In this document: one piece after another, positions 24,675 to 33,002 of the stretch | Layout of the letters: each line of letters begins with the position of its first letter | Position numbering within the stretch: position 1 is the stretch's first letter | Assembly: GCF_003626535.1 (NCBI RefSeq) | Contig: NZ_RBAL01000029.1 | Location: forward strand, 1-58,121 | Source of the DNA: Streptomyces hoynatensis | Lineage (GTDB): Bacteria > Actinomycetota > Actinomycetes > Streptomycetales > Streptomycetaceae | Length of the DNA: 58,121 nucleotides | Reading direction: 5' to 3' | Made by a program: the position numbers and the translations under genes | The notes under the pieces: model-generated | Databases searched by the model: none | The model's input: the letters and a program-made list of their open reading frames with translations, nothing else | What the model was told of the DNA's origin: nothing

Positions 24675-25397
24675 TTACTCCGTCACCTCGCCGTGACCGC
24701 CGTCGAAGACGATGTCGGAGCAGGAGTAGAAGTTCTCCTGGCTGTCCGAGCGGATCCAGTGGATGAAGAGCATGTGCTGACCGGAGCGCTGCGGCAGCTG
24801 GACGTTCCAGTAGTAGTGCCCGCCGGTCGAGCCCGCGCCGCCCGCCTGGGGCGGGTTGGTCACGCTGTCGATCAGCTCCAGGTCACCCCAGGCCAGCGGC
24901 GTGGTGGGGCTCCAGCCGTTCTTGGTGATGTAGACGTCGAAGTCGCCCGGGTGCGCCGCCCAGTTGCTGTACTGGATCTCGATGGTCGAGCCCGAGGTCA
25001 GGTGCGTCTTCGGCCAGTCGGAGCGCGCGGCGTTGTAGGAGGAGAAGTTGAACGGGCCGTTGTGGCCGCCCGAGCAGAGCTCGCCGTCCGGGATGTAGCC
25101 CGTCGTGCGTCCGCCGCCGTTGGAGTCGAGCACGGCGAACCAGTTGTACAGCGGGGTCGTGCCGGTCTGCTGCACCGCGGCGGCGCAGGCGGGGTTGGAC
25201 GGCATCTGGTTGTTGCTCTGGATCAGCTCCAGGTAGCACAGGTAGGTCCGCGAGCCAGGGGACATGGCGACGCCGTGGGCCGAGGCGGGCGAGGGCGTCC
25301 ACGCCATGCACAGGGCGAGCAGCCCTGCGCCCAGCAGGCTGAGCACGCGCGAGACGTGCCTCGGAGACTTTCTCCGAGCGAGGGATCGAATGGCCAT
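24675..25397 (-). CDS. Lytic polysaccharide monooxygenase, AA10 family
   Basis: 240 aa. The signal peptide ends at ASA40 so that His41 becomes the mature N-terminus (HGVAMSPGSRTY), as required for the copper histidine brace. The second copper His is His149 in WAAHPGDFDVYIT. The C-terminal part (HYYWNVQLPQRSGQHMLFIHWIRSDSQENFYSCSDIVF) is typical of AA10 (former CBM33) enzymes acting on cellulose or chitin. No carbohydrate-binding module follows. ATG 25397 has GAGGAGA upstream. A CebR-like palindrome is about 180 bp upstream, suggesting cellulose-linked control. Confidence 0.95.
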   Translation of the reverse strand: MAIRSLARRKSPRHVSRVLSLLGAGLLALCMAWTPSPASAHGVAMSPGSRTYLCYLELIQSNNQMPSNPACAAAVQQTGTTPLYNWFAVLDSNGGGRTTGYIPDGELCSGGHNGPFNFSSYNAARSDWPKTHLTSGSTIEIQYSNWAAHPGDFDVYITKNGWSPTTPLAWGDLELIDSVTNPPQAGGAGSTGGHYYWNVQLPQRSGQHMLFIHWIRSDSQENFYSCSDIVFDGGHGEVTE

Positions 25398-25509
25398 GGT
25401 GGGGGGTCTCCTCTTGAGTTTTCTCCGCCGCGGCGGGCGGCCGGTGGCACCGGTCCGCTCGGCCGAACGCATCGGTGGCAACCCGTCACAGCGGTATACG
25501 GCTCGTGCG

Positions 25510-25523
25510 TGGAACCGCTCCCG
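25510..25523. promoter_or_regulatory. Degenerate CebR-like half-palindrome
   Basis: TGGAACCGCTCCCG resembles TGGGAGCGCTCCCA mainly through its CGCTCCC half. It lies 66 bp from the better site and near the likely promoter of the LPMO gene. Confidence 0.4.
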
Positions 25524-25575
25524 TACCCTGCGGGCCGACCCGACAGGCGGCTGGATCTCATCTGCAGTCAAGTCA

Positions 25576-25588
25576 TGGGAGCGCTCCC
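25576..25588. promoter_or_regulatory. CebR-type operator (TGGGAGCGCTCCC)
   Basis: Matches 13 of the 14 bases of the Streptomyces CebR box TGGGAGCGCTCCCA, the binding site of the cello-oligosaccharide-responsive LacI repressor. The site is upstream of the LPMO gene in the correct intergenic space. Confidence 0.78.
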
Positions 25589-25840
25589 GCAACACCAACG
25601 TAGCGCCGCGGAGTTCGCGCGTAAACGCCTCGCGCAGCTTCTCCTCGCATTCTGCTGCGCGCGGCATCGGCCCGGCCGCAGCGGCGGCCCGGGGAAGGAG
25701 GCACGCGGCGCACCCGTGGGGCGCCCGATTCCCCGCCGGGCGCCCCCGCCCCGGGGTGACGGCCCGTCAGCGCCGCTGCGTCCTGGCGGGTTCTGCCGGG
25801 CGGGGCAACCGCCAGGGGGACCGCCGGCGGCGGCGCGGGC

Positions 25841-26419
25841 TCAGCCGAGGCCGCCGAGGAAGTCGAGCACGCGCCCGAGGACCCGGGCGGCGGGCTCCTC
25901 CCGGTAGGAGGGCAGGCTGCGGTCGGTGAACAGGTGCGAATCCCCGGGGTAGAGGAACAGCTCGCCCCGCGGCGCCTGGGCGACGAGCGCGCGGGCCGCG
26001 TCCAGGTCCCCCTCCCCGGCGAAGGAGGGGTCGTCCGCCATCCCGTGGATCTGGACCGGCACCTCGGCGGGCCACCGCTCGCCGAACTCGCCGACCGGCA
26101 CGCAGGCTTCGAGCAGCACCGCGCCCCGGGCGCCCGGCCGGGTCTGCGCCAGCTTCTGGGCGGGCAGCACCCCGAGCGAGGTGCCGGCGTAGACCAGGTC
26201 GGCCGGCAGGTCCGCGGCGGCCGCGGCGCCGCGTTCGACGAGGGTGCCGAACCCGGTCTTCCTCGCGTGCTCCACGCCCTCCTCCAGGTCGGCGAACACC
26301 CGCCCCTCGTACAGGTCGGGGACGTGCACCACGTGCCCGGCACCGCGCAGTTCCTCGGCCCACGCGCGGACGCCCGCGGTCAGCCCCTGCGCGTGAGGGA
26401 AAAGCAGTACCTCGGCCAT
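25841..26419 (-). CDS. Dienelactone-hydrolase family protein
   Basis: 192 aa alpha/beta hydrolase. Nucleophile elbow YAGTSLGV (Ser81), acid in HGMADDPSF (Asp129/130) and base His162 in GDSHLF. Canonical dienelactone hydrolases use Cys at the nucleophile position, so Ser indicates a different substrate preference within the DLH-like family. The start fits the conserved AEVLLFPHAQGLT. It precedes (same strand, downstream of) the TetR gene by about 120 nt and may be co-regulated. Confidence 0.87.
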   Translation of the reverse strand: MAEVLLFPHAQGLTAGVRAWAEELRGAGHVVHVPDLYEGRVFADLEEGVEHARKTGFGTLVERGAAAAADLPADLVYAGTSLGVLPAQKLAQTRPGARGAVLLEACVPVGEFGERWPAEVPVQIHGMADDPSFAGEGDLDAARALVAQAPRGELFLYPGDSHLFTDRSLPSYREEPAARVLGRVLDFLGGLG

Positions 26420-26542
26420 GACGGCTCCTTTCCACGGCGCCCGGATGGCCCCGCGGCAGGAGTATCGCCCGGGGCACCGACAACGCCGGGGTTGCGGGGC
26501 GGCGAGCCCCGCCGCGCGGGCGGGGCCGGGGCGCGCCGCCCG

Positions 26543-27199
26543 TTACCGGGCCGCGGCGGGCCGGGCCGCGGGGCCGGCGGTGCCGGGCGGGACGGCGTCG
26601 AGGGCCGGGGCGAGGACGGCGAAGGCGCGGTCGGTCAGGTCCGCGGGGTCGGCGGTGCCCTCGCTCTCGCTCCAGCGCTGGAGGACGGCGTGGAAGGCGG
26701 TGAGCGCCATGCCGGCCGCCAGTTGCGGGTAGAGGTCGCCGGCCGGGTCGAGCCGGAGGCGGCGCGCCAGTTCGGCGGCCAGTTCCTCGCGCCACTCGGC
26801 CTGCCGCTCCAGGAAGCGGGCGAGCAGGGCGGGGGTGCGCAGGATCAGCTGGACGACGCGCAGCGCCCGGTCGGAGTGGTCGGGGTGGTGCCCGGCGCAG
26901 GCGGCGATGGGGACCCAGACGGCGTGCCGCAGCGCGGCGGAGGGCGTCTCCTCCGCGGGGCGGGCCGCGAGGTCCGCGCTGATGCCCGCGCCCATGTCGG
27001 CCAGGAACTGGACGACGACGTCCTCCTTGGACGCGAAGTAGCGGAAGAAGGTGCGCTTGGAGACGCCCGCGGTGGCCGCGACCTCGTCGACGGTGACCGC
27101 GTCGTACCCCTTGCGCGCCAGCAGTTGGAGCGCGGCCTGGGAGAGCTCGTTGGAGACGAGCTGGCGCTTGCGCTGGGCCATGGTCACGTCGGGACTCAC
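26543..27199 (-). CDS. TetR-family transcriptional regulator
   Basis: 218 aa from GTG 27199. The HTH AALQLLARKGYDAVTVDEVAATAGVSKRTFFRYFASKEDVV is unmistakable; the C-terminal ligand domain is divergent. The GTG is chosen because a TACGAT box lies 6 nt upstream, giving a leaderless mRNA; the alternative ATG at 27181 has no ribosome binding site. Divergent from an SDR gene, with three TGACAC repeats in between that probably bind this repressor. Confidence 0.9.
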   Translation of the reverse strand: MSPDVTMAQRKRQLVSNELSQAALQLLARKGYDAVTVDEVAATAGVSKRTFFRYFASKEDVVVQFLADMGAGISADLAARPAEETPSAALRHAVWVPIAACAGHHPDHSDRALRVVQLILRTPALLARFLERQAEWREELAAELARRLRLDPAGDLYPQLAAGMALTAFHAVLQRWSESEGTADPADLTDRAFAVLAPALDAVPPGTAGPAARPAAAR

Positions 27200-27226
27200 C
27201 CGGCAATCGTACCCCCATGCCGGGCG

Positions 27227-27260
27227 TGACACTCGGAGTCGACTTGACACTGGGTGACAC
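27227..27260. promoter_or_regulatory. Triple TGACAC repeat (candidate TetR operator)
   Basis: TGACACT at 27227-27233 and 27245-27251, and TGACAC at 27255-27260, overlap the -35 region of the SDR promoter. The spacing is 18 and 10 bp. Confidence 0.5.
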
Positions 27261-27272
27261 AAGGGGCAACGT
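27244..27272 (+). promoter_or_regulatory. Promoter of the SDR gene
   Basis: -35 TTGACA (27244-27249), 17-bp spacer, -10 CAACGT (27267-27272). The ATG at 27280 lies 7 nt after the -10, predicting a leaderless transcript. Confidence 0.6.
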
Positions 27273-27279
27273 GTGCCGC

Positions 27280-28218
27280 ATGAGAGCGGAGCAGCGCTGG
27301 AGCGCGGAGCAGATTCCGGACCTGAGCGGGCGGGTTTTCGCCGTCACCGGGGCCACCGGCGGCCTCGGCCTCGCCACCGCACGGGCCCTCGCCCACCGGG
27401 GCGGGCTGGTGGTGCTCGCCGTGCGGGACGAGGAGAAGGGCCGCGGTGCGGCGGAGGCGATCGCGGCGGAGCGGCCGGGCGCGGCGCTCGAGGTCCGCCG
27501 CCTGGACCTGGCCGACCTGGACTCGGTGCGCGAGTTCTCGGCCCGGATGCACGAGGCGCACGGGCGGCTGGACGTGCTGGTCAACAACGCGGGCGTGATG
27601 GCGCCGCCGCGCACCCTGAGCGCGCAGGGCCACGAGCTGCAGTTCGCCTGCAACCACCTGGGCCACTTCGCGCTCACCGGGCTGCTGCTCGACCTGCTGC
27701 ACGCCGGGCGCGACCCCCGGGTGGTCACCGTCAGCTCGGTCAACCACCGCAGGGCCCGCCTGCGGTTCGGCGACCTGTCGGGGGAACGCCGTTACGCGCC
27801 CATGGCGTTCTACAACCAGTCGAAGCTGGCGAACGCCGTGTTCGGCACGGAGCTGCACCGGCGGCTGGCCGCGGCGCACAGCCCGGTGCGCAGCATCCTC
27901 GCGCATCCCGGCTACACGGCCACCCGGCTCCAGCACGGCACGCCCGTCGGCCTGTGGCGGCTGCTCCTCGGCCGCATCGGGAACCCGCTGCTCGCCCAGC
28001 GCCCGGAGCGCGGGGCGCTTCCCCAGCTGTACGCGGCGACGTGGCCCGGCGTGGAGAGCGGCGCGTTCATCGGGCCGGGCGGCCCGGCCGAGCTGCGGGG
28101 CGCGCCGGCGCGGGTGCCCCTCGCCCCCAGGGCGGCGGACCCGGAGACGGGCCGGCGTCTGTGGGAGGTGTCGGAGCGGCTGACCGGCGTGCGCTTCGCC
28201 CTCCGGGCCGCGGGCTGA
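27280..28218 (+). CDS. Short-chain dehydrogenase/reductase (retinol/WW-oxidoreductase-like SDR)
   Basis: 312 aa NAD(P)-dependent oxidoreductase. Cofactor motif TGATGGLG (23-30), NNAG at about 102-105, catalytic YNQSK (Tyr178, Lys182) and a preceding VSSVNH Ser. The length and C-terminal pattern match the atypical SDRs related to retinol dehydrogenases and protochlorophyllide reductases. Likely repressed by the divergent TetR protein and induced by a small hydrophobic molecule; substrate unknown. The ATG fits a leaderless promoter. Confidence 0.92.
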   Translation: MRAEQRWSAEQIPDLSGRVFAVTGATGGLGLATARALAHRGGLVVLAVRDEEKGRGAAEAIAAERPGAALEVRRLDLADLDSVREFSARMHEAHGRLDVLVNNAGVMAPPRTLSAQGHELQFACNHLGHFALTGLLLDLLHAGRDPRVVTVSSVNHRRARLRFGDLSGERRYAPMAFYNQSKLANAVFGTELHRRLAAAHSPVRSILAHPGYTATRLQHGTPVGLWRLLLGRIGNPLLAQRPERGALPQLYAATWPGVESGAFIGPGGPAELRGAPARVPLAPRAADPETGRRLWEVSERLTGVRFALRAAG

Positions 28219-28222
28219 GCGT

Positions 28223-28239
28223 GCGGGCCGGGGGCCCGC
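28223..28239. terminator. Short hairpin between convergent SDR and ArsR genes
   Basis: The arms GCGGGCC (28223-28229) and GGCCCGC (28233-28239) form a 7-bp stem and fill the 25-bp gap between the two genes. Confidence 0.6.
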
Positions 28240-28243
28240 GGCC

Positions 28244-28585
28244 TCAGGCCGGGGCGAGCCGGGAGGAGGCGGCGCGGTCGGCGGCGATGACGGCGCCGAG
28301 GAGGCCGGGGAAGACCTCGTCGATCTCGGCGTACCTGAGGGCGTTCATCCGGGCGGTGCCCGCGTAGTACTGCCTGATCAGGCCCGCCTCGCGCAGGATG
28401 CGGAAGTGGTGCGTGGCGGTGGACTTGCCCACCGGCAGGTCGAAGGAGCCGCACTTGAGGTCGGTCCTGGCCTCGTGCAGCCGGGTCACGATGCTGCGCC
28501 GCACCGGGTCGACGAGCGCCTCCAGGACCTGCTGGAGGGTGAGCGTGTGCACGTCGGGGTGCTGCGGGTTGCGGTCGCCTTCCAT
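28244..28585 (-). CDS. ArsR-family winged-helix regulator
   Basis: 113 aa. The winged HTH (VLEALVDPVRRSIVTRLHEA ... SFDLPVGKSTATHHFRILREAGLIRQYYAG) is of the ArsR/SmtB type. It has no obvious metal-binding CxC pair; the single Cys of CGSFDLPV may be redox-active or incidental. ATG 28585 is preceded by TACTGT 7 nt upstream, so the message is probably leaderless. Divergent from the quinone oxidoreductase gene, which it presumably represses. Confidence 0.9.
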   Translation of the reverse strand: MEGDRNPQHPDVHTLTLQQVLEALVDPVRRSIVTRLHEARTDLKCGSFDLPVGKSTATHHFRILREAGLIRQYYAGTARMNALRYAEIDEVFPGLLGAVIAADRAASSRLAPA

Positions 28586-28594
28586 GACGCCAAC

Positions 28595-28631
28595 AGTACG
28601 ACATTCATCAAAGTTTGACCGACGTCGTACT
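28595..28631. promoter_or_regulatory. ArsR operator region: AGTACGAC...GTCGTACT with TCAAAGTTTGA centre
   Basis: Perfect 8-bp arms at 28595-28602 and 28624-28631 flank a second palindrome, TCAAA-G-TTTGA, at 28608-28618. It covers both divergent promoters. Confidence 0.65.
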
Positions 28632-28683
28632 TCGTGTTCTAGTGGCCGCACGCGCGACGCACGCCCCCGGCGAAAGGACGACC

Positions 28684-29691
28684 ATGACCACGGCGGTGCT
28701 GTTCCACGAACTCGGCGGACCCGAGGTCCTGCGGCTGGAAGAGGTGGATCCTGGGGAGCCAGGGCCGGGCGAGGTGCGGCTGCGCGTGGAGGCGATCGGC
28801 CTCAACCGGGCCGAGGCCCTGTTCCGCAGCGGCCGCTACATCGAGCCCGTGCGCCGGTTCCCCGCCCGGCTCGGCACCGAGGCGGCGGGCGTGATCGAGG
28901 CGGTCGGCGCGGGGGTTTCCCGGCTGGAGCCGGGACAGCGGGTCAGCACCGTCCCCGGCTTCTCGCAGAACGACCACGGGGTGTACGCCGAGCGGGCCGT
29001 CGTGCCCGCCGCCTCGGTGCTCGGCCGCCCGGAGTCGGTGGGCGCGGTCGAGGGGGCCGCGGTGTGGATGCCCTACCTGACGGCCTACGGCGCGCTGGTG
29101 GAGGCCGGCGGGATGCGGGCGGGCGACACGGTCGTCCTCAACGCCGCGTCGAGCAGCGTGGGCCTGGCCACCCTCCGGCTCGCCGGCCGCCTCGGCGCCA
29201 CCCCGATCGCCCTCACCAGGACCGCGGCCAAGCGGGAGGCCCTGCTGCGGGAGGGCGCCGCCGAGGTGATCGTCACCGGGGAGACGAGCCCGGGCGAGGT
29301 GGCGCGGCGGGTGCGGGAGGCCACCGGAGGCCGCGGCGCCGAGCTGGTCTTCGACGCCGTCGCGGGTCCTGGCGTCGTGGACCTGGCCCGGATGGTGGCG
29401 CCCGGCGGCACCCTGCTGGTGTACGGGGCGCTGAGCGGGGAGCCCACCCCCTACCCCGGGATCGAACTGGGCCTGCCCGCGCTGAACATGCGCTCCTTCA
29501 CCATGCTCGAGACCGCGCGCGATCCCGAACGCCTGCGCCGCGCCGCCGCGTTCGTCACCTCGGGGCTGCTCTCCGGCGCGTTCCGGGCCGTGGTGGACCG
29601 CACCTTCGAGCTGGGCGAGATCGTCGAGGCCCACCGGTACCTGGAGTCCAACGCCCAGGTGGGCAAGATCGTGGTCACCGTCCCGCACTGA
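28684..29691 (+). CDS. Zinc-independent medium-chain dehydrogenase (quinone oxidoreductase-like)
   Basis: 335 aa. The N-terminal GroES-like domain (VLRLEEVDPGEPGPGEVRLRVEAIGLNRAE) and a Rossmann domain with AASSSVGLATLRLA are those of NADPH:quinone reductase / zeta-crystallin-type MDR proteins. No structural or catalytic Zn cysteines are seen. AAAGGA before the ATG acts as ribosome binding site. The divergent ArsR gene and the palindromic operator suggest induction by an electrophile or quinone. The reaction is likely NADPH-dependent quinone or enone reduction (family inference). Confidence 0.92.
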   Translation: MTTAVLFHELGGPEVLRLEEVDPGEPGPGEVRLRVEAIGLNRAEALFRSGRYIEPVRRFPARLGTEAAGVIEAVGAGVSRLEPGQRVSTVPGFSQNDHGVYAERAVVPAASVLGRPESVGAVEGAAVWMPYLTAYGALVEAGGMRAGDTVVLNAASSSVGLATLRLAGRLGATPIALTRTAAKREALLREGAAEVIVTGETSPGEVARRVREATGGRGAELVFDAVAGPGVVDLARMVAPGGTLLVYGALSGEPTPYPGIELGLPALNMRSFTMLETARDPERLRRAAAFVTSGLLSGAFRAVVDRTFELGEIVEAHRYLESNAQVGKIVVTVPH

Positions 29692-29796
29692 GCCGGGCGC
29701 CCACCGCCGCGGCGGCGCGGTCCGCGCCCGCGGGGGCCGGGTGCCGCTCGGATATCCCGTTGTGGGAGCGGGCCGGGCCGCCGTAGGGTCCCGGCC

Positions 29797-30159
29797 ATGT
29801 CTCTGCGTCTGCGCATGCGTCGGGCCCTTCCGGAAGCGATGCGCGCCCGCGACAAGGTCGCGGTCAGCGCCCTGCGCGCCACCCTCGCCGCGCTGGACAA
29901 CGCGGAGGCGGTGCCGGTGGACGAGGCGGCCACGCGCGGCCAGGCCCTGGAGCAGTCCCCGGTCGGCGCCGGCGCCACCGAGGCGGCGCGGCGCGAGCTG
30001 AGCGAGCGCGCCGTGGCGGAGATCGTGCGCGCCGAGGCCGGCGAACGGCTGACGGCCGCCGCCCGGCTGACCGCCCCCGCCCACGCCGGCCACGCCGCGC
30101 GGCTGCGCGCGGAGGCCGAGGTGCTGCTCCGCCTCCTCGACGGGCCCGCCGCGCCGTAG
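29797..30159 (+). CDS. GatB/YqeY-domain-like small protein
   Basis: 120 aa. The pattern LRMRRALPEAMRARDKVAVSALRATLAALDNAEAV followed by an Ala/Glu/Arg-rich helical region (SERAVAEIVRAEAGERLTAAARL) resembles short actinobacterial YqeY-like proteins. This domain resembles the tail of the GatB amidotransferase subunit, but these free-standing forms have no proven role. Monocistronic, no clear ribosome binding site beyond a weak purine run. Confidence 0.75.
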   Translation: MSLRLRMRRALPEAMRARDKVAVSALRATLAALDNAEAVPVDEAATRGQALEQSPVGAGATEAARRELSERAVAEIVRAEAGERLTAAARLTAPAHAGHAARLRAEAEVLLRLLDGPAAP

Positions 30160-30268
30160 CGGGGGCCCGCCGGGCGCGGAGCTGCGGCGCCCCACCCGGC
30201 CGGGGCGTGGGGGCGCAGGCACGTGCGAGTACCATCCCGGTGTTTGGACGCGGGAGCGGGGGTGCGCG

Positions 30269-32053
30269 GTGCCGGATGGCGGGCGGCTGCGGGTGCCGGT
30301 GGGCCCGGAGGCCGCGCGCTGGGCGACGCGGGGCCGCTGCCGGCGGGTGCTGCTCGTCGTCCACAACGTCACCTCGGCGACCCGGCTCCTCGACGTGCTG
30401 CCGCTGTTCCGCGACGACCTGCGCGTGCAGCTGCTGGCGACCTGCACCGGCTCCTCCCCCTTCCTGGCCGGGGTGCGGGAGCTGCTCCAGGGCGTCGGGC
30501 TGCCCGTCCTGCCGTGGGAGCAGGCCCGCGAGGTGCCCGTCGACCTGGCGGTCTCGGCCAGCTACGGCGGGCCCCTGGGCGAGTTGCGCGGGCGGGTGGC
30601 GGTCCTCTCGCACGGCATGGGCTACAACAAGCGCCTCGCGGTCGGCGACCGGGCGCCGGTGTTCGGCATGGACGCGGAGTTCCTGCTGCGCGAGGGGCGG
30701 CCGGTGGCGCAGGCCACCGTGCTGTCCCACCCCGAGCAGCTCGCCCGGCTGCGCGCCTCCTGCCCGCAGGCGGCGGCGACCGCGGTGCTCGCCGGCGACC
30801 CCTGTTACGACCGCATCCTGGCGGCGCTGCCCCAACGCGACCGGTTCCGCCGGGCGTTCGGGCTCGGCCCAGGCCAGCGGCTGATCGTGGTCAACTCCAC
30901 CTGGGGGCCGCGTTCCCTCTTCGGCGACGGCGGCGAGGAGGACCCGCTGCTGTCGCTGCTGCCGCGGCTGACGGCGGAGCTGCCGCTCGACGAGTACCGG
31001 GTGGCGGCGGTGCTGCACCCCAACATCTGGTACGGGCACGGCCCCGGGCAGGTGCGGGCCTGGCTGGACGGGGCCCGCCGGGCGGGGCTGCTGCTGGTGC
31101 ACCCGCTGGACGCCTGGCGGCAGGCGCTGATCGCCGCCGACTGCCTCGTCGGCGACCACGGCTCGGTGACCTTCTACGCGGCCGCCCTCGGCAGGCCGGT
31201 GCTGCTCGGCGCGTTCCCCGAGGCCGACCTCGACCCGCGCTCGCCCGTGGCCGCACTCGGGCGGCTCGCCCCGCGGCTGCTGCCGCACCGGGGGCTGCGG
31301 GTGCAGCTTGACGGCGCGATGGGCGGGCACGACCCGGCCCGTTACGCCCGCCTCGCCGCGCAGGTCACCTCGGCGCCCGGGCGCTCGGCGGCGCTGCTGC
31401 GCGGCCTGTTCTACCGGCTGATGGGCCTGCCGGAGGCGGCGTGCGGCCCGGCCGTGCTCGATCCGCTGCCGCTGCCCTCACCCGCGGCGCAGGCCGGCGG
31501 CCCCGGCGGCGGGGAGGGCCAGGACCCCTGGGGCTGGGCCGCGCGGACGGCCCCGGTGCGGGTGCTGGCCACGGCGTCCCGCGCCGGAGCGCCGCACGTG
31601 AGGCTCGTCAGGTACGCGCAGGGCCCGGCGGAGCCGGAGGAGGCCGGGCCGCGGGAGCCGGCCGACGCGCACACGGCCGTCCCCGAGTCGACGCCCGACC
31701 CGGGGCGGCTGCGGCTGGCGGACGTGATCCTGCGGTACGCGGCGGCGGACGACCCGCGCCTCGGTCCGCCCGCCGCCTGGGCCGCCGAGGTGCTCGGGCG
31801 GCATCCGCACTGCGCGCTCGCCGCGTACGTGACCGGGCCAGGCCGGTGCGTGGCCGTGGGGCGGGGCGAGGCCCCGGTGCGGCTGACGGCCGCGCCGGAC
31901 GCCGCCGGGCGGGCCGACCTGTGCGACCCGGCGGTCTACGCCTCGGCCCTGCACGCCTGGCTGGCGAACGGCGGGCCGCTGCGGGAGGCGGTCGCCGCGG
32001 GCCTGCTGGTGACGACGGGCGGCGCCGTCCACCGGGTGCGTCTGGAGACCTGA
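30269..32053 (+). CDS. Large GT-B-like protein, CDP-glycerol glycerophosphotransferase-like
   Basis: 594 aa. Residues 25-380 have a two-Rossmann pattern (VLLVVHNVTSATRLLDVLPLF, VLSHGMGYNKRLAV, VVNSTWGPRSLFGDG, AADCLVGDHGSVTFYAAALGRPVLLG). The segment GDHGSVTFYAA near residue 295 resembles the conserved SD.SS..fe/a loop of TagF-like enzymes and nucleotide-diphospho-sugar 2-epimerases. The C-terminal 200 residues are Pro/Ala-rich and less conserved. Function in wall teichoic acid or glycoconjugate synthesis is only inference; similar streptomycete proteins are usually left uncharacterised. Confidence 0.75.
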   Translation: MPDGGRLRVPVGPEAARWATRGRCRRVLLVVHNVTSATRLLDVLPLFRDDLRVQLLATCTGSSPFLAGVRELLQGVGLPVLPWEQAREVPVDLAVSASYGGPLGELRGRVAVLSHGMGYNKRLAVGDRAPVFGMDAEFLLREGRPVAQATVLSHPEQLARLRASCPQAAATAVLAGDPCYDRILAALPQRDRFRRAFGLGPGQRLIVVNSTWGPRSLFGDGGEEDPLLSLLPRLTAELPLDEYRVAAVLHPNIWYGHGPGQVRAWLDGARRAGLLLVHPLDAWRQALIAADCLVGDHGSVTFYAAALGRPVLLGAFPEADLDPRSPVAALGRLAPRLLPHRGLRVQLDGAMGGHDPARYARLAAQVTSAPGRSAALLRGLFYRLMGLPEAACGPAVLDPLPLPSPAAQAGGPGGGEGQDPWGWAARTAPVRVLATASRAGAPHVRLVRYAQGPAEPEEAGPREPADAHTAVPESTPDPGRLRLADVILRYAAADDPRLGPPAAWAAEVLGRHPHCALAAYVTGPGRCVAVGRGEAPVRLTAAPDAAGRADLCDPAVYASALHAWLANGGPLREAVAAGLLVTTGGAVHRVRLET

Positions 32054-32139
32054 GCCGCGCCGCGGACGCCGGCCGCCCGGCGCCGGCCCCGGGCCCAGGC
32101 CCCGCCGTCGCCCCGGCCCCGCCCGCCGCCTCCCGCCCG

Positions 32140-32952
32140 TCAGTCCCCGCGGCGTCCCTGCCGTGGGCGGCCGAGGCGGGCGTACCTGCCGGGGCCGATC
32201 CCGACCACCCGGCGGAAGTGGCGGGTCAGGTGCGACTGGTCGCAGAAGCCGGCCGCCGCCGCCACCTCGGGCACGGGCACGCCCCGCACCAGCAGGTGCC
32301 GGGCGAGGTCGATCCGCCGCGTGGTGAGGTACTGGTGCGGCGGCATGCCGAACTCCCGCCCGAAGGCCCGTACCAGGTGCGAGGGATGGGCGTGCAGCAG
32401 CCGCGCGGCCTCCTGCAGCGTCAGCCCGGTGCGGACCCGGGCGTCGAGCAGCTCGCGCAGCCGGTGGGCGAGCCCGGGGGCGCGCGGCGCCGCGGGGGCG
32501 CGGGCCGCCCGCCGCAGGTGCCCTTCGAGGCGTTCGAGGATCAGGCTCAGCCTGCTCTCCGCCTCGAACTCCTCGCCCGGCAGCGAGAGCGCGGTGTGCA
32601 GCCGGTGCACCCGGCGGCGCAGCAGCGGATCGCGCAGCGCGGGCCGGTCCACGGCGGTGCCGATCAGGGCCTCGTCGAGCCGGGCGCCTTCCAGGTAGAC
32701 GACGCGCTTGCGGAAGCCCGCCGGGGTGGCGGCCGCCCCGTTGTGCGGGACGTGCGGCGGGAGCAGGGTGACGATGCCGCTGGGTGCGCCGTGCTCGTGC
32801 CGGTCGAGGTCGTAGCGGACCGCGCCGTCGTCCACCAGCAGCAGCGTCCAGGTGGCGTGCGTGTGCATCGGGTAGGCGTGGTCGGTGAAGTGCGCGTGGA
32901 AGACCTCGGCCACCCCGGGCACGGAGGGGCGCCAGGCATGGATGCCGGTCAC
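32140..32952 (-). CDS. AraC-family transcriptional regulator
   Basis: 270 aa. An N-terminal cupin-like sensing domain (HAHFTDHAYPMHTHATWTLLLVDDG, LLPPHVPHNG) is followed by two C-terminal HTH motifs (GLTLQEAARLLHAHPSHLVRAFGREFG and VPEVAAAAGFCDQSHLTRHFRRVVGIGPGRYA). The GTG at 32952 is chosen because the domain begins immediately after it and a TACGTT box is 6 nt upstream (leaderless). Divergent from DUF2000 across 50 bp, a pairing I believe recurs in streptomycetes. Confidence 0.92.
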   Translation of the reverse strand: MTGIHAWRPSVPGVAEVFHAHFTDHAYPMHTHATWTLLLVDDGAVRYDLDRHEHGAPSGIVTLLPPHVPHNGAAATPAGFRKRVVYLEGARLDEALIGTAVDRPALRDPLLRRRVHRLHTALSLPGEEFEAESRLSLILERLEGHLRRAARAPAAPRAPGLAHRLRELLDARVRTGLTLQEAARLLHAHPSHLVRAFGREFGMPPHQYLTTRRIDLARHLLVRGVPVPEVAAAAGFCDQSHLTRHFRRVVGIGPGRYARLGRPRQGRRGD

Positions 32953-33002
32953 GCAAAGAACGTACAAGACCGCCCGGGCGCCCCGGCGAAAGGCTTCGGA
33001 GC

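Larger units (their letters stand above)
25398..25840. other. Leader/promoter region of the LPMO gene and spacer
   Basis: 443 bp without a supported gene. It contains a CebR-type box (25576-25588), a degenerate second copy (25510-25523) and a TATACC (minus strand, about 25493-25498) that could be a -10 box. The part right of about 25640 is the downstream flank of the hydrolase gene with nothing recognisable. Confidence 0.65.
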
